From positions 111,198 to 175,197 of the forward strand of contig QKWP01000008.1 of NCBI GenBank assembly GCA_003550325.1: DNA of 64,000 nucleotides, in the 5' to 3' direction. Source of the stretch: Gigaspora rosea (lineage: Eukaryota > Glomeromycota > Glomeromycetes > Diversisporales > Gigasporaceae). The notes below the pieces were generated by a model. It searched no databases. It had not been told where the DNA came from and worked only from the letters and a program-made list of their open reading frames with translations. Below are positions 48,422-58,695 of the stretch, in pieces. The stretch's first letter is position 1, and each line of letters begins with the position of its first letter. The position numbers and the translations under genes were made by a program.

Positions 48422-48809
48422 CCTGTGACACTTGCCCACGCTTACCCTATAAAAACTCGATACATGGGAATGCATATAAAAATACGAAATTGTATGTGGG
48501 TTAATGATGCTGCCCGAAACTATATAGTTTCAGATTGACAGAAACTGAAACTGGTATTACCAGTTTTGGACATGACCTTCTTGGCCGAAACTTGCCTAAA
48601 CCTGAAACTATACCAATACCCCGAAACTGGCCTGCTAATAAATTCTAATTAAATACGTATATGAATTCGCAGTAAGCATTAATTTAACCCATAGCCTTTA
48701 ATGTTAAGGCTCTATCCTTAAATTTTTGTCTCACGCACTTAGTTTATTTACAAAATCATATTCAGTAAATTTTAAATGGATAGCGAGTCGCATCTCTAGC
48801 GCATGTTAT

Positions 48810-48897
48810 GCAATGGTGGGAATAAAAAGTAAATTTCCAGTTATTTCCATAGTAAGGAATAACTGAAAATTTACGGTTTATTCCCACCATTGCATAT
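48810..48897. repeat. Hairpin
   Basis: ATGCAATGGTGGGAATAAA and its reverse complement TTTATTCCCACCATTGCAT, with nearly full pairing between them (TTTCCAGTTATTCC arms). Confidence 0.7.
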
Positions 48898-49111
48898 ATG
48901 CGCATATCCACGAAACTTACCCTCCTGAAAAACATCTATCGCCCTACCCTTCCACCTGTAAAATATCCAGCTGCCCTATTCTTATACCCGTAATAGATCC
49001 ATCTGCCCCACACTTACACCCGTAAAAATCTATTTTCTCATCTTATCCACCCAACTAACTCTTATCCTCCCATAAAAAACCTATTCCCGAAGAAAAAACA
49101 TCAAAAAAAAA

Positions 49112-49357
49112 NNNNNNNNNNNNNNNNNNNNNNNNNNNNNNNNNNNNNNNNNNNNNNNNNNNNNNNNNNNNNNNNNNNNNNNNNNNNNNNNNNNNNNNNN
49201 NNNNNNNNNNNNNNNNNNNNNNNNNNNNNNNNNNNNNNNNNNNNNNNNNNNNNNNNNNNNNNNNNNNNNNNNNNNNNNNNNNNNNNNNNNNNNNNNNNNN
49301 NNNNNNNNNNNNNNNNNNNNNNNNNNNNNNNNNNNNNNNNNNNNNNNNNNNNNNNNN
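49112..49357. other. Assembly gap (N)
   Basis: 246 unknown bases between two A-rich simple-sequence flanks, probably an unassembled low-complexity run. Confidence 0.99.
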
Positions 49358-49740
49358 AAAATAAAAAAAGTTAAAATAAAAAAAAAGTTTAAAATAAAAA
49401 AAAGTTTAAAATAAAAAAAATTTAGTTAAAATAAAAAAAAAAGTTAAAATAAAAAAAAACAAAGTAAAAATAAAAAAAACTAAGTAAAAATAAAAAAAAG
49501 TAAAAATAAAATAAACAAAAAATGAAAAAAATAAAAAACAATGTAATAATAAAAAAAAATAGCCTGTAAATCGAAAATTAAATAAAATAAAAACAAAAAA
49601 AAGTTAAATAAAAATAAAAAAATTTAATAAAAATAAAAATAAAATTAAATAAAAATAAAAATTAAGTTAAAATAAAAAAAATTTAAAAAAACAAAAAATT
49701 AAACAAAAAAACATTAAAAAAAAAAAAGACAACAGACGGC
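49358..49740. repeat. A-rich simple repeat
   Basis: AAAATAAAAAAAGTTA-type units continue from the gap edge to about 49735. Non-coding. Confidence 0.9.
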
Positions 49741-49754
49741 ACTACATACATATA

Positions 49755-49860
49755 TAGGGATTACAGCTATTTTCATAATTCCTGGAACACCTGATAAAAA
49801 TTGACCGAATGATGTTTCAGCCAACTCGATTAAGTTTATGATTTCGGGAAATAAGAGTCA
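49755..49860. mobile_element. Half copy of the 50770-type inverted element
   Basis: ATTACAGCTATTTTCATAAT, then CCTGGAACACCTGATAAAAATTG, matches one arm of the element at 50770-50985. Confidence 0.5.
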
Positions 49861-49929
49861 GGTACGTGATTTAATAAGATCAGATGACTAATATATATTA
49901 CGATAAGACTAAATATTTATTTTTTGATA

Positions 49930-50515
49930 AAAATTTGGGTTTAAAAAATTGAATTAAATTTCAATTCCTATCCTTTGGCAAGATCCATTTTCGTTCAAAT
50001 GAAGCCTTTATTCATATCTAATTATTTTTCGTTTCTTGTTCAAGACGAAAAATTCGTTTTTAAATAATTGAATTAGATTTTAATTCCTATATCCATTTTC
50101 GTTCAAATGAAGCCTTTATTCACTTCTAATTATTTTTCGTTTCATGTCGAAGATGAAAAATTCGGTTTTAAAAAATTGAATTAAATTTCAATTTCTATTC
50201 TTTGGCAAGTTTCATTTTTGAGTCTTTATTTATTTTTTGTTCTTGTCGAAGACGAAAATTTAGTTCTATAATTGTATAAAACTTCAATTCCTATTCTTTT
50301 GACAAATCCATATTTGTTCAAACAAGGCACTATTTCATTCTTAATTCATTTTCGTTTCTTCGAAGACGAAAAATTCATTTTAAAAAATTAAACTAAATTT
50401 CAATTCCAATTCTTTGCCAAGATCCATTTTCGTTTAAACGAAGGCACTTATTTATTTCTAATTATTTTTCGTTCTTGTTGAAGACGAAAAATTTATTTTT
50501 AAAGAATTTGGGATA
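49930..50515. repeat. Tandem repeat, about 115-bp unit, five copies
   Basis: Units share TTTCAATTCCTATTCTTTGG, CCATTTTCGTTCAAATGAAG and GAAGACGAAAAATTC. Copies start near 49957, 50074, 50188, 50284 and 50401. Length varies from about 96 to 117 bp. Non-coding. Confidence 0.75.
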
Positions 50516-50769
50516 TCTCAATTCATGATCATATTTAACTTTTTTAACAGCGGCACCTGTTTGAGTAATATATTTGTTATAAAAGTCTAATTTTTATTTG
50601 ATTCTTTTTTTACATTTCTTGTTAAGGTTTATTGGTTGACATGAATAGTTTTTTCCATAAATTTTTGAACAAACTAAGCACACCAATCATGTTGAACAAG
50701 CATTCGAACGAAAATTTAAAATCATTGACATTATTGTATAACAATCGTAAAATAATCATGATACAAAAA

Positions 50770-50985
50770 TAGCTTTATTATAGCTATTCTCATAAATTCT
50801 GGGACAACAGATAAAAATTGATTGGCCGAATTCGATAAGATTTTGAAATCGGTGTTATCGAATTACTGTAATACCGAAATCCAGTTCAGATAACACCAAA
50901 TTCAAAAACTTATCGAATTCAGCCGAAATAATTTTTATCAGTTGTCCTAGAATTTATGAGAGCAGCTGTAATTATTTTTATTATA
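50770..50985. mobile_element. Inverted-repeat element (MITE)
   Basis: Arms of about 85 bp: TAGCTATTCTCATAAATTCT, GACAACAGATAAAAATTG and GCCGAATTCGATAAGATTTT, then the reverse complement with a few mismatches, around about 30 nt. Confidence 0.6.
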
Positions 50986-51689
50986 CCGAATCAATAACTT
51001 ATCGAATTCGGCCAAAATGCCCACATAAAATTTGCTTTCCAGATTACAAACCAGAATATAAACTTATTACCGGAATGCCAAATCAAGTTGCCGAAATAAT
51101 TCAGTTGACCAGTTGACCCGGTTAAAATTATATAAGCATGTGAAAGATGCACGATGCTCCAAATCTAGCAATTTTAAAAATAATAATACAAGTTGGGTTA
51201 AGCTGTTGGTATCCCTAACGATGTACGTAAATGTTTTAAAGTTTTATCAGTTCCCGGGTTGGCATGTGAGTGGTCTTAAGCCCTACATATGTGCATATAT
51301 ACGTCATTTAATTATTAATCGGGTATGTGTGAGAATTTTTTTAACAATACCCGATAATAATTACTCCTGCATTGAGCGATAGGAAGTTTATACTTCCAAA
51401 ATAGTTTCGGATAATACAGCTTTACTATTTTAGAGTTTTGGGTTTTTTCATAGTTTCGGGTTTTTTACATAGTTTCAGAATTTCGGAAATTAGTTTTGAA
51501 TATTTAAAACTAGTTTCGGATTCGGTTTTTGGACCAAAAGAGTTTCGGGCAGCATCATTAATGCGGGTAAGCACGGGTTTCATAATCACTGCACGAAAAC
51601 TGCTCGGAAACTGATTATCCAAAAAATTTAATACACGTTATTAAACGAAATATTGAAATCCGTGCACTATTGTGCATAGTATTATAACC

Positions 51690-52230
51690 ATTTATTGACG
51701 TGTATTAATCTTAATAATTACATAATTTCTGTGCACTAACGTGACAATCGTTAAGATTCTTAACGATCATAAATTTCGTGCACTAATGTGCACAATTGTT
51801 AAGATTCTTAACGATCATAATTTTCGTGCACTGACATGCATAATCGTTAAGATTCTTAATAATCATAATCATAATTTTTGTGCTTTGACTTGCACAATCG
51901 TTAAGATTTTTAATGAAAGTTTCAGTTCACTGACATAATAATCATCACAATCGTTAAGGTTCTTAACGATCATTTCTATACAAAATGTATGATCATCACA
52001 ATTGTTAAGACTCCTTAATGATCATAATTTCAGTGCATTAATATCGTGATCGTCACAATCATTAAGATTCTTGATGATCATAATTTTTGTGCATGATATC
52101 ACAATTGTCACAATTGTTAAGATCCTTAACTAACATGATGATCATTAAGATCCTTAACGATCATAATTCTGTGCATTAACATAATGATCGTTAAGATTCT
52201 TATGATTATAAATTCTGTGCATTGACGCGC
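51690..52230. repeat. Palindromic minisatellite, second copy
   Basis: About nine units of ATCGTTAAGATTCTTAACGA followed by TCATAATTTNNGTGCACTGA, the reverse complement of the array at 12735-13255. Confidence 0.75.
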
Positions 52231-52992
52231 ACAAAAACATTTATTTTGTTGTTTTTTGTTTTGGTTTTTTTTTACACTTATTAATAATAATTTCTGTGTA
52301 TTGACACGCACAAATTACATTTGATTTGTAAGCAAATAAATATTGCTTTTTTTTTTGTTTACTCTTATCATTTTTATCATCTTATATTTTTTTATAATTT
52401 TTTTTTTTTACAACTCATTAATTTTTATATAATTTTTTTTAGTTATTGTCATTGTTTAAACCATCCTTTAGAGTTATTGCCTTGGAAGCTACTCTTTTGG
52501 AATCACTATCATTTTTGGTGTATGTTTTTCATCATTTTTGGTGGTATCGCAGCTTTATTTTTTTTTACTATTATTTTTTTCTTTTATTTTTTATCTCTCT
52601 GTATATTATTGCATTTTAGCCTCTCCCTTGAGTTACTGCCATTGGAGTTGCCACAATCGGAGTTGTCCCTATTGGAGTTATTTCTAGAGTAGTCATTTCG
52701 ATTTTTTTTTAAACCTTTCATTTTGGTACTATTACTTTGTTTTTTTTTCGATATTATTAGTTGCTGGGTTATTTTTAAAGTCGGTAGTTTTAGTAATTAG
52801 AAGTATTTTCTTGTTCGCATGTAAATTATTAAATTAAACTATTTGTATTATAAAATTTAATTAATAAAATAATTAAATAAATTAAGTTATTTAATAAAAT
52901 ACAAAATTTAGTTAATAAAACTTATAAAATTTAGTTAATAAAATAATAAAATTTAGTTAATAAAATAATGCATATACGATATATGTTATTAT

Positions 52993-53965
52993 TATTATTA
53001 TATTTTTTTTGGTGTCAAAGTGCCCACTACGGGGACGGGTTTTTATTCAAAATTGATGATCAGACTACAGATGTCCTTTTCGGGCATCCGACATTATACA
53101 TAGACGAGAGTACAACTAGCCACACATACAACTTTTGGTTGTCTAATTTAAGTAGTCCGCCCTAAGGTTCCACACTAGCTGCCATACCTGCAACCCAACT
53201 AGAGGATTGCCTATTTAACCCCTCTGATCTATGCCTTCTGCCCATCCGTCTTGTATCACCGGAACATTGTTCTGGATTCTTACCATACCCTCTTAGGACT
53301 AGTTTATCCTAGTGGGAAACTTGGTAGAGCAGTCCCTGTCCCACACAGGTGTCACCTACACTTCAGTAACTTACATTACCTACTTCTGCCCTTGTAAAGT
53401 TCACCCAGCCCCAGTACCGTGTCCTTTCCCCTTCTTAAACCTCCCCTAGAACTTTTCCAAACTTCCAATCCGATAGACCGGAAGGATTGGTTTGCCTGGG
53501 CTTTATGTGCCCTAACGGTCTCCCTTTTCTTGGTACATGCTTCCGAAACACATGTCCTTTTCCTCTGGTATGACTCCAGTAGCCTGATTGGTGAGGGACT
53601 CCTCCAAGCCCTATGCCGTCCAGAATTTTTTCTAGCTTTGGCTCAATCCGGCTCCATTCTGTAGCACTATCAAAAGTTCGGCTACCTCTTCACTCGGGTC
53701 TTGCCAAGCATGTTTCCGTTTCCTGCGCCCCCGGGGGATCTTTATGCGCCTGGTGTACCGAGCTTCAAAACGTTACACTAGTATTACAAGAATCTAATGC
53801 ACCTTGGTGTGACCCAGATTACAGATCTACTGATCCGGCTTGGTTTCACAGTCCAGGTTACAGTAACACAGATATAATTATCAAAACGTCTCCAGTGGGA
53901 ATTGAACCTTATACCTATTGCTTGGGGGGTTACAACTTATCCAACCCGCTAAGTCGCCACACCCT
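52993..53965 (-). mobile_element. Long tRNA-derived SINE, copy 2
   Basis: A 973-bp element on the minus strand. Head: A-box-like GGTGTGGCGACTTAGCGGG, then a consensus B-box GGTTCAATTCC. Tail: GGTATGGCAGCTAGTGTGGA, then GGCGGACTACTTAAATTAGA and ending near an A-run (T-run on plus). A perfect 15-bp duplication GATATATGTTATTAT lies at 52978-52992 and 53966-53980. The tail is highly similar to copy 1 at 39749-40470; the middle is longer. Open frames across it on the plus strand (53419-54047) are chance. Confidence 0.8.
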
Positions 53966-54289
53966 GATATATGTTATTATGTATATATGTATAGACATAT
54001 GCTATTATATGTTACCTGCATGTAAATATGCACGAAACAATGCATGAGAAAACACATAAAATTGCACATAAGTACGTGCAGCATTGCATGAAATCTGCGC
54101 CCTTTTACGTGCCATGAACTTGCTTTCCCGTGCATTGTCCCGTGTATATTTACGTGCAGGTTTGTGTGGTCACGTATTCAAACTTTTCCATGTATTTCAG
54201 TATTATTCCGTGCTGTAATTTCTTATAAGGATATTTTATGCGTTCCACGCATAAACTTTCAAACATTGGTGAATTATTATTTATACTTC

Positions 54290-54652
54290 CAAGGTCCATT
54301 TTTGCGCATTTAGTGGCTTACAGGCAGAGCACCTTACTTTTTGCGCATATAGCGGCTTACAGGCAGAGCACCTTACTTTTTGCACATATAGTGGCTTACA
54401 GGCAGAGCACCTTACTTTTTGCGCATATAGCGGTTACAGGCAGAGCACCTTGCTTTTTGCGCATATAGCGGCTTATAGGCAGAGCACCTTACTTTTTGTG
54501 CATATAGCGGCTTACAGGCAGAGCACCTTACTTTTAGCACATATAGCGGCTTACAGGCAGAGCACCTTACTTTTTGTGCATATAGTGGCTTACAGGCAGA
54601 GCACCTTACTTTTTGCGCATATAGCGGCTTACAGGCAGAGCACCTTACATTT
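54290..54652. repeat. 39-bp minisatellite, about nine copies
   Basis: Unit: GCGCATATAGCGGCTTACAG, then GCAGAGCACCTTACTTTTT. Copies are nearly identical. As 39 is divisible by three, the plus strand reads F-A-H-I-A-A-Y-R-Q-S-T-L-L repeatedly, but one copy lacks a base near 54432 and shifts frame, so coding is unlikely. A T-run follows. Confidence 0.85.
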
Positions 54653-54986
54653 TTTTTTTTTTTTTTTAATAATTGTAAATGCTAAAAATATTTTTAAAAC
54701 ACGATTCTTACATTAATAGTATATCACATGTCTAAATTATAATAGCTTATATCGACAAACTAATCATATCCCACTATATCTAAATAATGTAAATAAAATA
54801 CCCTCAATATATCCATGAGCCTCGATTTATAAATATAAATAAGAATAAGCAAACGATCATTTAAAGGTTAAACGAATCAAATAAGTTAATCTTATAGATG
54901 ATAATATTAAAAATAATATGCTAATTCGTTATAATTCGTGATTAATATATATATAAGGTAAAAAAATTTTATTTTTATTTTTTTTT
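54653..54986. other. AT-rich non-coding DNA
   Basis: No gene or repeat recognised between the minisatellite and the kinase relic. Confidence 0.45.
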
Positions 54987-55349
54987 TTATACTTTTTGTA
55001 TGTCATCCGCCCAGAGTGCTGAATATACAGAGCCAAATTCTCCCTTATCTATTTCTTTAGCTTCTAATAATAATTCATTCAATTGTTTCTTCATATTTTC
55101 AGTCTCTTTATTACAATATGCCATTTTCCATTGTGAGCCGTAGAATTTTCCTGGAAGCACATGTTGGGTGTTGAACGATGTGGTGTAGAAACATTTTCCG
55201 GTTGTACTGATCTTTACTAGAATTAGGTTTGGTTGAATATAGGTTGTTCCGTAAGATACCGGTTTCAGGCTTTCCTTGTAGTTCTCGTAATACACTTCCC
55301 CATCATGTAAAGTTTTCGTCCATGCAAATTTCTTGTAATGTATTATCAA
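54987..55349 (-). pseudogene. Truncated protein-kinase N-lobe with an unknown N-terminal part
   Basis: A 120-aa minus-strand ORF ending IDKGEFGSVYSALWADDIQKV, i.e. the glycine-rich loop (I-x-K-G-x-F-G-x-V-Y) of a protein kinase, and then a stop. No catalytic Lys, HRD or DFG follows. The preceding 90 residues (for example PVSYGTTYIQPNLILVKIS) have no recognised family. Directly upstream on the same strand lie a kinase C-lobe end and a TLDc piece, so the locus is a scrambled relic. A short expressed product is possible but not indicated. Confidence 0.5.
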
Positions 55350-55384
55350 TTTCTAACAATTGCCTTTTGATTTCATTGTCGTCA

Positions 55385-55700
55385 TCTAAAGTTAACATTT
55401 TTTTTCAAAATCTTGATGATTAATAGACTTGACAGCAGGCCGTTTGTTAGGATTTGGATCTATGCATCTCTTAGCTAATCTAATATAACAGTCAGAGGTC
55501 TCAGGATCAACTCTAACTGATTTATCCCATTCAACATGATTATATCTGCCAAGAATTTCATCAGTTAACTTTTATGATGATAACCAAAATTTTCTACTTA
55601 TTACATAAATTCCAAAATGGCACATTAGTAAATCCATCTCTGCTTTCATGAAGAAGTAATTTGAATTCATATGAATTATCCTTTACTGATTACATAATTT
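55385..55700 (-). pseudogene. TLDc fragment followed by kinase C-terminal fragment
   Basis: On the minus strand, 55690-55610 reads YEFKLLLHESRDGFTNVPFW followed by NLCNK, which is the start of a TLDc domain; compare RFRLLYRGSRDGFS in the ATPase gene. After a stop, 55575-55390 reads DEILGRYNHVEWDKSVRVDP, then CYIRLAKRCIDPNPNKRP, the terminal helix region of the kinase C-lobe (C-x-D-P-N-P-x-x-R-P). Frames differ and stops intervene. The juxtaposition could be a decayed TLDc-kinase locus or two relics side by side. Confidence 0.5.
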
Positions 55701-55836
55701 CTTTCTATCAACCTATGAAGTAATTTCTGCTGCAGGTGCTTTATTGATAACTGTTAAAAATAGGTTTGTATTTCTTCTTATATAGTTGCATATTATCCAT
55801 AATGATATCAATTTTCAGGATTTATAGGTAAGCCAG

Positions 55837-56542
55837 TGTTACAGTAGAGAGGCCTTCTTTTACTCCTTACTATAACAATGACACGGCTACAGGGATCCTT
55901 TATCGGTTTATAGCGGTGTCCAAGAGGTAGGTATAACTCCTTAGTCTGTAAGAAATTATACTCTTCTCTAAGGGCAGTTCGGTATAGTATTCAATGAGGA
56001 ATTATCGATTTTACTGTTACTTGATAATAAACTTGGTGTTAAATAGTTTCTTTATTAATAATCTATAATAGGCTATCCTTAGGTTTCTGTTCCTAAGAAA
56101 TCCTAGTACAAGATGTATAATAAATATAAAGAGAAGTGGGTGTCTTGGTCTAGTCTAGTTTGACTAAGGGAAATTCTGTGTTTTTAAATACATTTTAGAA
56201 TAAGCATTATAAGCGTTAATTTACAATGATAAACACTATAATCTACAAAAGCAACATAAGCGTTATAAATGGTATAAGCATTATAAGCGGTATAAGCGCT
56301 ATAAGCGTCATAAGCATCATAAGCGGTATAAGCGCTATAAGCGTCATAAGCGTTATAAGCGTAATAATCGTTATAAGCGTTATAATCGTTATAAGTGTTA
56401 TAATCAGTATAAGCGTTATAAGCGGTATTAACTATTCTAACTTCTCAAGATAATAATATAATACAATATAATAATAAAATATAATAATAAAAATGAAATA
56501 ATAAAATAATAAGGTAATATAATAAACTATCGTTCTATAACA
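55837..56542 (-). mobile_element. 3' LTR of the Ty3/Gypsy element
   Basis: In minus orientation it begins TGTTATAGAACG and ends CTCTCTACTGTAACA (706 bp). The polypurine tract CTTAAGGGGACGGAAA lies immediately upstream (56543-56558 on plus). TATA-like TCTTTATATTTATTATAC stands in the middle, and AATAAA further on. It contains a 9-bp microsatellite (next entry). The 5' LTR is beyond the right edge, so identity between LTRs cannot be judged. Confidence 0.75.
56205..56430. repeat. 9-bp microsatellite within the LTR
   Basis: ATAAGCGTT/ATAAGCGGT-type units, about 22 copies. The Ile/Ser/Val ORF here is this repeat translated. Confidence 0.85.
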
Positions 56543-56563
56543 TTTCCGTCCCCTTAAGAAAAT

Positions 56564-57253
56564 TTACTCCATAAATTCTTTCTCTAATTCTTCCAATAGA
56601 GCGGCATAAACTTCATCTTTCAGTTTAGTCACTTGGGTCACAGAAAGGTAATTGGTTTGGTACATTAAGTCCTTGGGACAAATTGTGAAGATTTTTCTAA
56701 TTCTCTGGGCTCCTTTCCAGATGTCTTGAGTTTTCCGGTCTCCTTTTACCTTTCGAATTTGTTCTCTAATTTGGTCTCTATGTTCGGTCTGTTTCTCTAT
56801 TATTGTTCCCAAATAATAATGGGCTTCAACAGCCTGTCTTTGTCCTTGGCGAGATTGTTTAAACTTAGGTAGGTCTTGTAGGATCTTATCAACTTGTGCG
56901 GTCCAAGTTTCTCGAAGAAAAGGATTCGTTCGGGTGGTCTTTTGAGGGTTAAGAGTCTGGGTCAAGTCTTTTAGCAATGGAGTCATCGCTTTATGTTTCT
57001 CAATCGGTTTTTCAGATAAGAGGGCTTCTATGTCTTCATCAAATGGTCGCAGTAATTCATTAAGTTCGACAAGGGGTTCTGTTTCTTCCTTTGGGGTAAC
57101 ATCAATTACTTGTTCTGGATTTTGGTCATCCCATAGGATTACATTTTGACTAAAAATTCCTAAATTGTATTGGGCAGCAGGGTCTTGTCTCCAAATAGAA
57201 AGAAAGTTTCGAAGAGCGAGTATAGTATTGGGTTGTAGAGTGGTAGATTCCAT
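56564..57253 (-). CDS. Extra ORF of the Gypsy element between integrase and 3' LTR
   Basis: An intact 229-aa ORF, starting MESTTLQPN, 150 bp downstream of the integrase stop and ending just before the polypurine tract. The middle is acidic (EETEPLVELNELLRPFDEDI) and the C-terminal half is basic and helical (HRDQIREQIRKVKGDRKTQD). It sits in the env position, but no signal peptide, membrane segment or cysteine pattern supports an envelope protein. Most Ty3/Gypsy elements lack an ORF here. I do not recognise the family; a structural or regulatory accessory protein is only inference. The frame is undamaged, unlike gag, which suggests recent activity or constraint. Confidence 0.6.
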   Translation of the reverse strand: MESTTLQPNTILALRNFLSIWRQDPAAQYNLGIFSQNVILWDDQNPEQVIDVTPKEETEPLVELNELLRPFDEDIEALLSEKPIEKHKAMTPLLKDLTQTLNPQKTTRTNPFLRETWTAQVDKILQDLPKFKQSRQGQRQAVEAHYYLGTIIEKQTEHRDQIREQIRKVKGDRKTQDIWKGAQRIRKIFTICPKDLMYQTNYLSVTQVTKLKDEVYAALLEELEKEFME

Positions 57254-57402
57254 TTTAGGGGTTTTGATAATATTTTAGGAAAATTTCAATCGGAGTGTAG
57301 GATTATATAAATGTTAGTGTAATACGAAGATTTTCATGGGGCTGTGCACAAAGTTTTACACAAATGTCACTCCCTTTCACAATAAATTTCTTCCAGAAAT
57401 TT

Positions 57403-58695
57403 CTAATTTTCAATTACAATTATAGGTTCCCATGTCTGTTTCTCGTAATATTTAGCAAGTCTATCACTATTATAATATTTCTGTAAGGTTTTTCCTTCCA
57501 TATCTCGAAGTTTATAAGCACCATTGTTTAATTTCGCTTGAATTATAAAGGGGCCAATTCTTTTATCCTCAAATTTAGCAGAGCGAGACATTTCTATTTC
57601 TTTTCGTTGTATCCATACTTTTTCTCCAATTTCAAAGGTTTCTTCTTTCACCTTTTTATCGAAGTACTTTTTCTGTTTTTCTTGTGATTTCCTAGTATTT
57701 TCTCGGGCTTCTTCTTGTATGGTTGGCAATTTGTCTATTAATTCGTAAGCTCGTTGTAATATACTGTCTTGTATATTAATTTCTGTATCCTTAATTACTT
57801 TAGGATATACAGGAATAAGTGCTTCTATGGGTAGCGTGGCTTGTCTACCATAAACTAACTGGAATGGAGTGTATCCAGTAGTAGCATGTCTCTTTGTTCG
57901 ATAAGCTAAGAGAACAGCAGGTATGTGTAAATCCCAATCATCTGTTTCTTTTACTTTCGCGAGAGATTCACATAATGTTCGATTAAGTCTTTCAACCATT
58001 CCATTTGTCTGTGGGTGGTATGGTGAAGAGAATTTATGTTTGATGAGAAACTTTTCACATAGAATCCGTACAGTTTCGCTAATAAAGTTTCTTCCTTGGT
58101 CAGAAAGTATAATCTTTGGAGTTCCGTGTCTACAGATAATTTCTTCAAAAATAAATTGTGCGAGAGTATTGGCTCCAGCATCAGGGACAGCTTTGGCTTC
58201 TGGCCATCTTGTTAGATAGTCGGTAGCAACAATGATGTAACGATTGGTTTGAGCAGTTATAGGTAAGGGTCCGACAAGGTCAATTCCAATCCTTTCAAAA
58301 GCACGTCCTATTTGGATAGGATGGAGAGGTTCTTTTCTGCATCCTTTAAGTCTCTTTTGGCATGTTTCACAAGTCTTTACATATTCTTGGACATCTCGAT
58401 ACATTTGATCCCAATAATATCGTTCAGCTATTTTATAGTACATAGCATCGGTTCCCAAATGTCCAGCAGTAGGGTGTTTATGCATCATGTATAGGATCGG
58501 TTCTACTTCTGTCCATTTAATAACTCGAAAGGGGTGTTCTGGATCTTTTCGGTTCTTCTTATATAAGAGGTTATGTCTAATTTCAAAATATCTAGCCTGG
58601 TTAATTAGTTGTTTCTTTTCATAGTCTGTAAATTCGTCTGGTAACTTGTCTGATTCTAGGTAATCATAAAGTTGGCTATATCGGTTTAAATTCAT
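57403..58695 (-). CDS. Ty3/Gypsy integrase
   Basis: 430 aa, intact. The zinc-binding domain shows H-x-H...C-x2-C (MMHKHPTAGHLGTDAMYYKI, then CETCQKRLKG, residues about 70-115). The catalytic core has the D,D,E triad in GIDLVGPLP, ILSDQGRNF and NGMVERLNRT (about 135-245). The C-terminus has a GPY/F module (RIGPFIIQAKLNNGAYKL) and no chromodomain. Integrase inserts the cDNA into the host genome. The start ATG overlaps the RT stop as ATGA (58695-58692), and the frame is offset -1 relative to RT-RNase H. In most Gypsy elements integrase is part of one Pol polyprotein, so the separate ORF is either a natural stop-start arrangement or a 1-nt lesion. Confidence 0.9.
   Translation of the reverse strand: MNLNRYSQLYDYLESDKLPDEFTDYEKKQLINQARYFEIRHNLLYKKNRKDPEHPFRVIKWTEVEPILYMMHKHPTAGHLGTDAMYYKIAERYYWDQMYRDVQEYVKTCETCQKRLKGCRKEPLHPIQIGRAFERIGIDLVGPLPITAQTNRYIIVATDYLTRWPEAKAVPDAGANTLAQFIFEEIICRHGTPKIILSDQGRNFISETVRILCEKFLIKHKFSSPYHPQTNGMVERLNRTLCESLAKVKETDDWDLHIPAVLLAYRTKRHATTGYTPFQLVYGRQATLPIEALIPVYPKVIKDTEINIQDSILQRAYELIDKLPTIQEEARENTRKSQEKQKKYFDKKVKEETFEIGEKVWIQRKEIEMSRSAKFEDKRIGPFIIQAKLNNGAYKLRDMEGKTLQKYYNSDRLAKYYEKQTWEPIIVIEN

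Larger units (their letters stand above)
48501..51560. mobile_element. 3-kb hAT-like non-autonomous element with subterminal GAAACT repeats
   Basis: Ends TTAATGATGCTGCCCG and its exact reverse complement CGGGCAGCATCATTA at 51546-51560. Flanks TATGTGGG and AATGCGGG look like a diverged 8-bp duplication; copy 1 of the host repeat shows the unoccupied text ATGCAGGTAAGC. Many CCGAAACT/GAAACTG motifs cluster in both ends (48510-48630 and 51430-51550), as do transposase sites of hAT elements. It holds a hairpin (48810-48897), the sequence gap, low-complexity DNA and a tandem array. No transposase is visible, though part lies in the gap. Confidence 0.65.
48449..54230 (-). mobile_element. 1.7-kb repeat element, copy 2, inverted and split by two insertions
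   Basis: The parts 48449-48500, 51561-52992 and 53981-54230 are collinear, in reverse complement, with 13438-11695: CTTACCCTATAAAAACTCGA at the left, the palindromic minisatellite (51690-52230), the AC-rich block (52440-52800) and the GCACG block (54000-54230). Interruptions are the hAT-like element at 48501-51560 and the SINE at 52993-53965. Confidence 0.65.

Noticed and set aside
52321..52692. Phe/Ile-rich 123-aa ORF, with a similar ORF at 12278-12493
   Set aside because: The two ORFs are similar because they lie in inverted copies of one repeat element; composition is that of T-rich DNA and the frames are not equally kept.
53419..54047. Overlapping plus-strand ORFs of 81 and 144 aa
   Set aside because: They lie antisense to the SINE copy and have no counterpart in the other copy.
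54238..54716. Two overlapping ORFs with a 13-residue repeat
   Set aside because: Direct translation of the 39-bp minisatellite; a missing base breaks the frame and no start or domain context exists.
56226..56453. Ile/Ser/Val-repeat ORF
   Set aside because: Product of the 9-bp microsatellite inside the Gypsy LTR.
56564..57253. Envelope gene
   Set aside because: Position fits, but no signal peptide, membrane helix or glycosylated, Cys-rich ectodomain is visible.
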